DNA from: an uncultured Clostridia bacterium
GTDB taxonomy: Bacteria > Bacillota > Clostridia > Oscillospirales > Oscillospiraceae
Direction: 5' to 3'
Assembly (NCBI GenBank): GCA_937892865.1
Contig: CALBJG010000097.1
Coordinates: 1-19,150, forward strand
Length of the DNA stretch: 19,150 nt
The notes beneath the pieces were generated by a model. It ran no database searches. It was given only the letters and a program-made list of their open reading frames with translations, and had not been told where the DNA came from. Made by a program: the position numbers and the translations under genes. Below are positions 1 to 6,057 of this stretch, piece after piece. Within the stretch, counting starts at the first letter, position 1. Every line of letters begins with the position of its first letter.

Positions 1-849
1 GTTTTCAAAACGAATGGAGAACTTGTCGATCAGTTGGCCGTGGTAGGAAAGGGGCTTGGTGGAGTACACGATGCCCTCTGCCTTGCCCTTCATGGGAGAG
101 ATGAAGCACTCTTCGGAGGGGATATTGGGATTGAAAGTGATCTTCTGCCGGCTGACCTCTGCGCCGCCGCAGAACCGGGCCTGGGGAATCATACCCACCG
201 TCAGGTCTGTGCCGTTATCCGCGGTATAGTGGAGACTCTCGATGCCCAGCGCGTTCAGATATTCGCATCTGTCGTGGAGGTCCTTATTGTGCTTTTCCCA
301 AGCGGCGATGGGGTCCTCGTCCACACGGGAGGTAGAGAGGATCGCTTCCCAAAGTTTTTCCACAGCCACACTTGTCCGCTCGCCGGGGAACACTTTCTTT
401 GCCCAGGCTTTGCCGGGAACAGCGGCGATGCACCACTGCTGCGCGCCCTCCCGCTTGTCGATATAAGGCTTCAAAATGGGGTAACTCATTTTCCGTGCCT
501 TTGCCATTTTCGCCATATTGATACCCTTCAGACCGTCCGGATCTTCAGAGATCAGGTGAATACGGCAGGGCATCACATCGCAAAAATGCTGCTGACGGGC
601 CTGCTGCCACTGGGGCACTGTACCCATGGTCGTCACGCTCTGGTGACGGACGTGGATCTTCTGCAGGGGCTGGTAGTTCCACTCCACGATGACTTTCTTT
701 GCCTTGGCCTTATAAGCCTCGTCTGCCACCATTGCCACAAATTCCGGCTGATCCAGATCGGCATAGATCATCACTTCCTGGCCTTTTTGCACATTGACGC
801 CGCAACGGACGATCAAGCGGGCGTATTCCCGCAAAACAGATTTTTTCAT
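1..849 (-). CDS. M29-family aminopeptidase (AmpS/PepS-like), C-terminus cut off by window edge
   Basis: Metallo-aminopeptidase that trims N-terminal residues from peptides in the cytoplasm. I translated the reverse strand directly: the frame is open from ATG at 849 to base 1 (283 residues, no stop), so the gene continues beyond the window. The start is supported by AAGGAG seven bases upstream. The N-terminal part (MKKSVLREYARLIVRCGVNV) and the block NIPSEE...TKPLSYHGQLID (about residues 242-276) are typical of M29 enzymes. The Glu pair near 246-247 corresponds to the first metal ligand of the family; the other ligands (Glu, His, His, Asp) would lie in the missing part, so catalytic completeness cannot be judged. 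M29 proteins are usually about 370-410 residues, so roughly a quarter to a third is missing. It is divergent from the methyltransferase at 963. The long plus-strand frame over the same bases is its antisense shadow. Confidence 0.88.
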   Translation of the reverse strand, partial: MKKSVLREYARLIVRCGVNVQKGQEVMIYADLDQPEFVAMVADEAYKAKAKKVIVEWNYQPLQKIHVRHQSVTTMGTVPQWQQARQQHFCDVMPCRIHLISEDPDGLKGINMAKMAKARKMSYPILKPYIDKREGAQQWCIAAVPGKAWAKKVFPGERTSVAVEKLWEAILSTSRVDEDPIAAWEKHNKDLHDRCEYLNALGIESLHYTADNGTDLTVGMIPQARFCGGAEVSRQKITFNPNIPSEECFISPMKGKAEGIVYSTKPLSYHGQLIDKFSIRFEN

Positions 850-876
850 TATGGTTCTCCTTTTCGGTTTTTCCCT

Positions 877-905
877 ATATTATCAAACTTTTTTTCTTCC
901 GTCAA
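877..905 (-). promoter_or_regulatory. Sigma-A promoter of the M29 aminopeptidase
   Basis: On the minus strand TTGACG (900-905), a 17-bp spacer and TAATAT (877-882) form a good housekeeping promoter. The start point would be near 870, giving a leader of about 20 nt that contains the AAGGAG site. Confidence 0.7.
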
Positions 906-934
906 TTGCAATACAGATAATTTTGCCGTATAAT
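906..934 (+). promoter_or_regulatory. Sigma-A promoter of the homocysteine methyltransferase gene
   Basis: TTGCAA (906-911), 17 bp, TATAAT (929-934). The -35 box directly abuts the -35 box of the divergent promoter (900-905), so the two polymerase sites lie back to back with no spacer. Confidence 0.75.
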
Positions 935-962
935 ATCCTTACTATACGATGAGGTGATCATT

Positions 963-1829
963 TTGCTGACAAGAGGACAATTTCACGAGAAAATCCAAAA
1001 CGGTCTGCATTTTTTGGACGGCGCTACCGGCTCCAATCTGATGAAAGCCGGAATGCCCCGGGGCTGTTGTACCGAGGAATGGATCCTTGCAAACCCGGAG
1101 AAACTGGTGGCGCTGCAGCGGCAGTATGTTGCCGCCGGCAGTCAGATCCTTTATGCGCCCACATTTCAAGCCCAGCCCATTGCGTTGGAGCGGGTACTTC
1201 TGCATAAACAGACCGAGGCTATCAACGCCCAGTTGGTAGGGCTTACCCGGAGCGTATCGCCGGATGTGCTGGTGGCGGGCAATTTGACCACCCTCGCCGC
1301 CTTTACAGACAGTTGGGACGAGGGGAATTTTGACCTGTTGGTGGAGAACTACCGGCGGCAGATCAAAGGGCTTATAGACGGCGGCGCCGATCTGCTGGCG
1401 GCAGAAACGCTCCTCTACCCCATTGAAGCGGAGGCGATCCTCACTGCCGCGGAACTGGAAAATGCCGGGGCTGTGATGTATACCTTTACCATGCAGCCGG
1501 ATGGCTCGCTGTTTTCCGGAAGAAATGCAGCCCCGGTTTTAAAAGAACTGGAAGAGGCCGGCGCGGCGGCTGTGGGATTCAACTGCGTGCCTTTAAGCGA
1601 CTTGACCGCCGGTCTTGTGAGCAAACTCCGCAGAACGATGAAAGGGCCGATCATTTGCAAACCCAACGCCGGTGAGCCGGTGATCGGGGATGACGGTCTT
1701 GCCCACTATCCTATGGCGCCAGAGGAATTTGCCGCAAAAATGGGAGCTTGTATGGATGCCGGCGCATCTCTTTTGGGCGGCTGCTGCGGCACGACTCCGG
1801 AACATATTCGACTGTTTTCTAAAAAGTGA
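963..1829 (+). CDS. Homocysteine S-methyltransferase family protein (MetH N-terminal-domain-like)
   Basis: Zinc-dependent methyltransferase domain that transfers a methyl group to a thiol such as homocysteine. I place the start at TTG 963 (288 aa): GAGGTGATC at 951-959 is an extended match to the 16S anti-Shine-Dalgarno sequence and leaves 8 nt between GAGG and TTG, whereas the GTG at 954 lies inside that site. Visible motifs are FLDGATGSNLM near the N-terminus, GFNC in the last third (first zinc Cys) and GGCCGTTPEHI near the C-terminus (second and third zinc Cys). All three zinc ligands are therefore present. The length fits a stand-alone Hcy-binding domain. No folate, cobalamin or activation domain follows, so it is either a stand-alone enzyme (S-methylmethionine or betaine type) or works with separate MetH-like partners. 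The methyl donor cannot be read from sequence. Confidence 0.85.
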   Translation: MLTRGQFHEKIQNGLHFLDGATGSNLMKAGMPRGCCTEEWILANPEKLVALQRQYVAAGSQILYAPTFQAQPIALERVLLHKQTEAINAQLVGLTRSVSPDVLVAGNLTTLAAFTDSWDEGNFDLLVENYRRQIKGLIDGGADLLAAETLLYPIEAEAILTAAELENAGAVMYTFTMQPDGSLFSGRNAAPVLKELEEAGAAAVGFNCVPLSDLTAGLVSKLRRTMKGPIICKPNAGEPVIGDDGLAHYPMAPEEFAAKMGACMDAGASLLGGCCGTTPEHIRLFSKK

Positions 1830-1858
1830 ACGCAAAATTTGCGTTCACTTTTTATTCA
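1821..1858 (+). terminator. Rho-independent terminator overlapping the methyltransferase stop codon
   Basis: AAAAGTGAACGCAAA pairs with TTTGCGTTCACTTTT and a T-rich tract follows. The stem starts inside the last codons, so the stop TGA (1827-1829) is part of the 5' arm. Confidence 0.8.
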
Positions 1859-1865
1859 TTTTTTC

Positions 1866-1894
1866 TTGTGTTGTGTCAGATTATCTGTTATAAT
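1866..1894 (+). promoter_or_regulatory. Promoter of the E2-like membrane protein/birA unit
   Basis: TATAAT at 1889-1894 with a weak -35 TTGTGT (1866-1871), spacing 17. The predicted start point (about 1901-1902) is only two or three bases before the ATG at 1904, which implies a nearly leaderless message. Confidence 0.5.
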
Positions 1895-1903
1895 GTTCTC
1901 GCT

Positions 1904-3331
1904 ATGGAAAAAAGAACATCATTTTTTGTCAGCCGTAAAAGCGTGCTGACCTGGTTGATGGTCCTTTGCATGGTCTGCTCGGCAGTGACCCGCATTGTGT
2001 ATATCGGTTTGAAAGGGTCCGATGATACGCTGTTCGTGTGGAGTCAAATCGTTCTGCCAGTAGTAGCAGTCCTGCTCTATGGGCTCGTCACAATCATCAA
2101 TGGCAAAGAGCATTTCTACAAAACTGCTATCTCCGTTTGGATGATCTGCATTTATTTCATTTTTGTGTTTGCAGGTTATGATTTCGGCAAGTTCGATACG
2201 ATGATCGGCTGGCTTTACGGCTTTATTATGCTGTTCATCGCTTTGACCTACACCCGTGTCACCGCCGGCAAGTGGCGTCGCAGTTGGATCCTGGTGCCTC
2301 TGTTGGCATTCCCCGGCATCGCCATTTTGTATATGGAGCGGACCGTTCTGCTGACCCGGAACTGGGAGTTTATCCGCTACCTGGTCCCCGATGTGCTGAT
2401 GGTATTGGGTTTGGTGATCGCTGTGTTTGCTATGCGCATCCACACCGACGGCGAATATCACCCCACCTGGGGCGACCGTTCCGACGGACGGAAGATCCGT
2501 ACACTGGCGCCTATGGCGCAGATCACTGCCTTCTTCCAGGTAGAACGCAACACCTGCTCTAACCTCTTCGAAGAGTCCTTCGAGATCTCCCATGTGGAGC
2601 GGTATATCCGGCAGAAGCGCCGGGAGGGTCTGACAGATTTCGGCTACACCCACGTTCTTCTTGCCGCTTATGTTCGGTGTCTTTGTAAATATCCGCAGTT
2701 AAACCGGTTCATCTCCGGACAGAAAGTCTTCTCCAGAAATGAAGACATCCAATATTGTATGGTCGTTAAGAAAGAGATGACTCTGGAATCGCCTGATACT
2801 TCCATCAAGGTGCATCTCAGCCGTAAAGACACCGCTGAGGATGTTTATCGCAAACTCAACGCCGCTATTGAAGAGGTCAAGGCCACCCAGGAACTGGATT
2901 CCGGCATCGATAACCTGATAGGTTATTTGAACCTGATCCCCGGTGTGGTTCTGAAATTCGTGGTGTGGCTGCTGAAACTGCTGGACTACTTTGGTCTTTT
3001 GCCCAAGTTCCTGCTGGAACTGAGTCCCTTCCACGGCAGTTTGTTCTTCACCTCTATGGGTTCTCTGGGCATCCGTCCCATTTATCACCATCTGTACGAC
3101 TTCGGTAACATCCCCGTATTCGGCGCATTCGGCTGCAAACGCCGGACTTTGGAAGCGCAGGAAGACGGCTCTGTTGTTCAGAAGAAATATATTGATGTGA
3201 AATTCGTCCTGGATGAGCGGATCGTGGACGGCTACTACTACGCTGCTTTCTTCAAGCACTACCGCACCCTGCTCCGTCACCCGGAAGTGCTGGATGTACC
3301 GCCTGAAGAGATCATCAACGATATTGACTGA
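1904..3331 (+). CDS. Membrane protein fused to a 2-oxoacid dehydrogenase E2-like acyltransferase domain, catalytic His replaced
   Basis: 475 aa from ATG 1904. The frame is open back to 1826, but the extra part overlaps the terminator and promoter. Residues about 15-180 hold six hydrophobic segments. Residues about 195-475 resemble the catalytic domain of E2 acyltransferases and chloramphenicol acetyltransferase, with SMGSLGIRP, then GNIPVFGAFG, then DERIVDGYYYAAFF at 437-450. In the family the active-site motif is DHRxxDG; here the codon for the His is GAG, giving Glu438, while Asp442-Gly443 are kept. There is no lipoyl domain and no E3-binding domain. It is therefore not an ordinary pyruvate dehydrogenase subunit and may be a binding or non-catalytic homologue, or use another mechanism. 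The biotin ligase gene follows after 3 bp. Function unknown; the domain relationship is fairly sure. Confidence 0.75.
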   Translation: MEKRTSFFVSRKSVLTWLMVLCMVCSAVTRIVYIGLKGSDDTLFVWSQIVLPVVAVLLYGLVTIINGKEHFYKTAISVWMICIYFIFVFAGYDFGKFDTMIGWLYGFIMLFIALTYTRVTAGKWRRSWILVPLLAFPGIAILYMERTVLLTRNWEFIRYLVPDVLMVLGLVIAVFAMRIHTDGEYHPTWGDRSDGRKIRTLAPMAQITAFFQVERNTCSNLFEESFEISHVERYIRQKRREGLTDFGYTHVLLAAYVRCLCKYPQLNRFISGQKVFSRNEDIQYCMVVKKEMTLESPDTSIKVHLSRKDTAEDVYRKLNAAIEEVKATQELDSGIDNLIGYLNLIPGVVLKFVVWLLKLLDYFGLLPKFLLELSPFHGSLFFTSMGSLGIRPIYHHLYDFGNIPVFGAFGCKRRTLEAQEDGSVVQKKYIDVKFVLDERIVDGYYYAAFFKHYRTLLRHPEVLDVPPEEIINDID

Positions 3332-3334
3332 TTT

Positions 3335-4132
3335 ATGAAAGAAACGATCAGATCGTATCTGCCTGCAGAGTGTCCCTCCAGGGACACTCTGTATTGGTTT
3401 GATACCTTAGATTCCACCAACACCTACGCAAAAGAATTATCATCTGCCGGCGCCCCCCACGGCACGGTGGTCATCGCAGGTCATCAGACTCTGGGACGGG
3501 GACGGATGGGACGCAGTTTCCACTCCCCTGCCGGTTTGGGGCTTTATCTTTCCATGATCCTGCGACCCCGGTGCAAACCGGAGGAACTGATGCACTTAAC
3601 CTGCGCCTGCGGCGTTGCCGCCTGCAATGCTGTGGAAAACGCCGCCGGTATCCGTCCGGGCATCAAATGGACCAATGACCTGGTTATCGGCAACCGAAAA
3701 CTGGGCGGTATCCTCACAGAACTGTCCTTGCAGGATGGTTTGGTCAATTCCGCCATTTTGGGCATCGGCATCAACTGCGGTCACGAACTTTCCGATTTTC
3801 CGGAAGATCTGCGGTCTTTCGTCACCTCGCTGAAACTGGCAACCGGCGACAACATTTCACCTGCCCGGTTGGCAGGCGACCTGATAAGCGCCCTTTGGGA
3901 GATGGACAAAAATCTGCTTTCAAATAAGCCGGCGCTTATGGATGCGTATCGCCGGGATTGTATTACCGTAGGAAAAGACATCAGCATTCTTCGTGGGGAC
4001 TCTGTTTCCTATGCCAAAGCGCTGGATATCGACGCAGATGGCGGACTGATCGTAGAGACCGCCGATGGGGTGCGACAGACAGTGCAATCCGGTGAGGTCA
4101 GTGTCAGAGGTATGTACGGCTATATCCTTTAA
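3335..4132 (+). CDS. birA: Biotin--[acetyl-CoA carboxylase] ligase, class I (no HTH domain)
   Basis: Makes biotinyl-AMP and transfers biotin to the carrier lysine of biotin-dependent carboxylases or decarboxylases. Visible motifs in 265 aa: DSTN (26-29), the adenylate/biotin loop GRGRMGR (54-60), KWTND (111-115, usually KWPND), KLGGIL (122-127) and GIGIN (143-147). A C-terminal SH3-like part lies at about 214-260. The protein starts directly with the catalytic domain, so it lacks the winged-helix repressor domain of class II BirA and should not regulate biotin genes. ATG 3335 is 3 bp after the preceding stop. No clear ribosome binding site is seen, so translation probably depends on coupling to the upstream membrane E2-like gene. 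Lipoate ligases share this fold, but the GRGRxGR and KLGGIL motifs favour biotin. Confidence 0.93.
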   Translation: MKETIRSYLPAECPSRDTLYWFDTLDSTNTYAKELSSAGAPHGTVVIAGHQTLGRGRMGRSFHSPAGLGLYLSMILRPRCKPEELMHLTCACGVAACNAVENAAGIRPGIKWTNDLVIGNRKLGGILTELSLQDGLVNSAILGIGINCGHELSDFPEDLRSFVTSLKLATGDNISPARLAGDLISALWEMDKNLLSNKPALMDAYRRDCITVGKDISILRGDSVSYAKALDIDADGGLIVETADGVRQTVQSGEVSVRGMYGYIL

Positions 4133-4155
4133 AAAAAGGATTGCTTTTCTTTCTT
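4124..4155 (+). terminator. Weak AT-rich terminator at the end of birA
   Basis: ATCCTTT (4124-4130) pairs with AAAGGAT (4135-4141) across a 4-nt loop, followed by TGCTTTTCTTTCTT. The 7-bp stem is weak and shares bases with the next promoter, so readthrough is likely. Confidence 0.45.
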
Positions 4156-4169
4156 CTTTTGGATATAAT
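4141..4169 (+). promoter_or_regulatory. Promoter of the Cys/acidic-tail protein
   Basis: TTGCTT (4141-4146), 17 bp, TATAAT (4164-4169). The start point near 4176 gives a leader of about 28 nt with GGAGGT at 4191-4196. Confidence 0.7.
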
Positions 4170-4203
4170 AAACCCAGAAGATAAATGAATGGAGGTCTTT
4201 CAG

Positions 4204-4422
4204 ATGAAAGTTTTTAATGTGATTTGGAAAATTTTAGTTGCTGTCGCTGCTGTTGCCGGCATCGTTTATGTTGCGATCACCTACGGCGATAAGATCTCTG
4301 CCTGGTTCAAAAAGATGATCGGTGGCTGTTGCTGCTGTGATTGTGACTGCGACTGCGAGTGCGAGTGTGAAGATGCCCCTGCTGAAGAGGTTTCCGCAGA
4401 AGACACCGATTTTGAAAACTAA
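4204..4422 (+). CDS. Small single-span membrane protein with alternating Cys/acidic tail
   Basis: 72 aa from ATG 4204, chosen because GGAGGT (4191-4196) sits 7 nt upstream; the ATG at 4189 overlaps that site. Residues about 5-27 form one hydrophobic helix. A short basic amphipathic stretch (SAWFKKMIGG) follows, then CCCCDCDCDCECECED at 42-57 with nine Cys in fourteen residues, then an acidic tail. The Cys/Asp-Glu alternation suggests binding of soft metal ions or an Fe-S or zinc site at the membrane face, but no known motif fits. It has its own promoter and ends at a bidirectional terminator. The codons of the tail form 6-bp GAYTGY/GARTGY units, so the tract could expand or shrink by slippage. 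I do not recognise the family; the coding call is firm. Confidence 0.85.
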   Translation: MKVFNVIWKILVAVAAVAGIVYVAITYGDKISAWFKKMIGGCCCCDCDCDCECECEDAPAEEVSAEDTDFEN

Positions 4423-4427
4423 GCAAC

Positions 4428-4468
4428 AAAATGATCCCGGATGCATTGCATCCGGGATCATTTTATTC
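4428..4468. terminator. Bidirectional terminator between convergent genes
   Basis: Perfect 18-bp stem (4428-4445 with 4447-4464) around one unpaired base, core GATCCCGGATGCA, with a T-rich flank on the right and a short A run on the left. It serves the Cys/acidic-tail gene, and its right arm overlaps the stop codon of the minus-strand ligase-like gene. Confidence 0.88.
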
Positions 4469-5881
4469 TTTCGCTTCCGGGTCCGGAGGCATTTTTTCTG
4501 CCACTGCCAAAGCAACGGAGTAAAACAGCACCGGGCCGATATTGAAGAAATGGCAATCCAACAAACTGCTGACCATCAACGCCAGTACAGAAAGGGCGAT
4601 CATCGCTTTCAAGCGGGATGTTTCCCGCAGGAACATCTGTGTGACCTGAACGCAATGGAACAGATATGCCAAAAGTCCCAACACACCGCAGCAGGCAAGG
4701 AGTTGTACCACCGTATTGTGCCATCTGGGTGGGAAGAAATCCGAAAACCGGGAAAGTTCCGAAAAATCCCACGGCGCATAATCAATGGGATAAAAACTGC
4801 CGCCGAAAATGGGATACTTGCGGAACTGCGCCATTCCCTCGGCAAAGATGCCGTTTCGGCTGGTCTCCAGGCCTTTTGTCAGAATCGTCTGTAAAAGCAG
4901 GGATATTTCCTCCCAGCAAAGGATCAAAGTCACTGTCAGCGTGATCAGCACCACGGCAAAGATCCAGAATGTCTGCTTGTGGTCCTCTGCGTAGACGATA
5001 GTCAGCGACATACAGAGGAAATAGATCAAAAGGCCCGTGAGAATGGCGCCACGGGAACTGGTCATACCAATGCCCATCAGCATAATTGCGCTTGCCGGGA
5101 TGCTGACCCAGCCGTAACGCTTTCTGCAGGCAAAGTAAAAGGGGAACGGAAGCATCATAATGAGCATACCGCCGATATTATTATACATGCCCCAACCGGT
5201 GTAGATCCGCACCCGGTCAATGATACCGTCTACGATCACCGATTGGATCACATAGATGTTGCACAGTTCACCGATGAGCACAAGGCCCACGCAAACGCCG
5301 ATCAGCGGCAGATACCAACGGGGCGCTTTTTCCCACGCCACAGCGCCGGTAAGGATCAGATACAGCAGGCTGATGCTCAAAAACTGTAAAAGGCCAAAGA
5401 AAATATTCTTCCCTGCCAGGGGCAGATAACCTTCCGCGCCGATACCGGAAAGAAGATACGATACGCCAATGGCCAGCATACCCCAAAGCAATTGCCGTTT
5501 GGAAGCAAACAGTTTCCGGAATCCGTACGCCCGGTCCAGGCTGAGCCGCAGGATCAGTGACAAAATCAAAACACCTGCCAATGCCATCAAAAAAATGCCG
5601 CCGTGTTCCGGATAGAACACGGATGCTGGATTCCGTCCGGGGTTATTGGCAATAGACGGGGCGATATAGCTGCAGATCACCAGCGGCGCGATGGGAAGCA
5701 GATCCCGACAGAAGGCACATATACAAACCGCCATCAGCACATACAGCGTATAAACCGGAAGATCCAGCGCCCACACATTGGCGATCAGCGCCAAAGCCGC
5801 CACAACAAAAACATATACTGCAGAATAGGCGATCCGATCCGCTGTTTCCCGGATACGCCCATAAAGGCTTTTGTTTTCCAC
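4463..5881 (-). CDS. O-antigen ligase/polymerase-like polytopic membrane protein
   Basis: 472 aa starting at GTG 5881, supported by AAGGAGG six bases upstream; the frame is open further back but without a ribosome site. About 10-12 hydrophobic segments are visible. A hydrophilic loop near residues 350-390 is followed by WHNTVVQLLACCGVLGLLAYL; the His-Asn at 388-389 matches the functional His region of WaaL/Wzy C-type enzymes. Such proteins attach or polymerise undecaprenyl-linked glycans on the outer face of the membrane. No glycosyltransferase, flippase or sugar-nucleotide gene lies in this window, so it is not part of a visible polysaccharide cluster. It could act with a cluster elsewhere, or belong to the wider O-antigen ligase-like clade with other substrates. 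The family call is fairly sure, the substrate unknown. Confidence 0.75.
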   Translation of the reverse strand: MENKSLYGRIRETADRIAYSAVYVFVVAALALIANVWALDLPVYTLYVLMAVCICAFCRDLLPIAPLVICSYIAPSIANNPGRNPASVFYPEHGGIFLMALAGVLILSLILRLSLDRAYGFRKLFASKRQLLWGMLAIGVSYLLSGIGAEGYLPLAGKNIFFGLLQFLSISLLYLILTGAVAWEKAPRWYLPLIGVCVGLVLIGELCNIYVIQSVIVDGIIDRVRIYTGWGMYNNIGGMLIMMLPFPFYFACRKRYGWVSIPASAIMLMGIGMTSSRGAILTGLLIYFLCMSLTIVYAEDHKQTFWIFAVVLITLTVTLILCWEEISLLLQTILTKGLETSRNGIFAEGMAQFRKYPIFGGSFYPIDYAPWDFSELSRFSDFFPPRWHNTVVQLLACCGVLGLLAYLFHCVQVTQMFLRETSRLKAMIALSVLALMVSSLLDCHFFNIGPVLFYSVALAVAEKMPPDPEAKE

Positions 5882-5911
5882 AACGCCCCTCCTTACCAAT
5901 AATTTTTCCAC

Positions 5912-5940
5912 ATTATAGCAAATTTTATGACGAAATACAA
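5912..5940 (-). promoter_or_regulatory. Promoter of the O-antigen ligase-like gene
   Basis: Minus strand TTGTAT (5935-5940), 17 bp, TATAAT (5912-5917). The leader is about 25 nt and contains AAGGAGG. Confidence 0.65.
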
Positions 5941-5965
5941 TCGTCGATATGCACAATATTATTTC

Positions 5966-6016
5966 AGTCAAAAATCAGCAAAAAACGCACCTTTTTCTGT
6001 TGACGGAGTCAAAAAT
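5966..6016 (+). repeat. Paired 10-bp direct repeats AGTCAAAAAT in the GH95-like promoter
   Basis: Identical copies at 5966-5975 and 6007-6016, 41 bp apart (about four helical turns). The first lies upstream of the -35 box, the second between -35 and -10. The arrangement resembles a regulator binding pair; the AraC-family gene at 9385 is the obvious candidate, by inference only. Confidence 0.5.
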
Positions 6017-6028
6017 ATTCTTTACAAT
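6000..6028 (+). promoter_or_regulatory. Promoter of the GH95-like hydrolase
   Basis: TTGACG (6000-6005), 17 bp, TACAAT (6023-6028); start near 6035, with AGGAGG at 6045-6050 seven bases before the ATG. Confidence 0.75.
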
Positions 6029-6057
6029 AACAGTATCATTTTGCAGGAGGTTTTGGG

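Noticed and set aside
34..933. Long plus-strand open frame of 299 codons
   Set aside because: The minus strand over the same bases encodes a clear M29 aminopeptidase with ribosome site and promoter; the plus frame has neither and runs past the divergent promoters.
1919..3280. Long minus-strand frames (1919-2653, 2699-3280)
   Set aside because: Antisense shadows of the E2-like gene; no ribosome sites and low-complexity His/Gln/Asp-rich translations.
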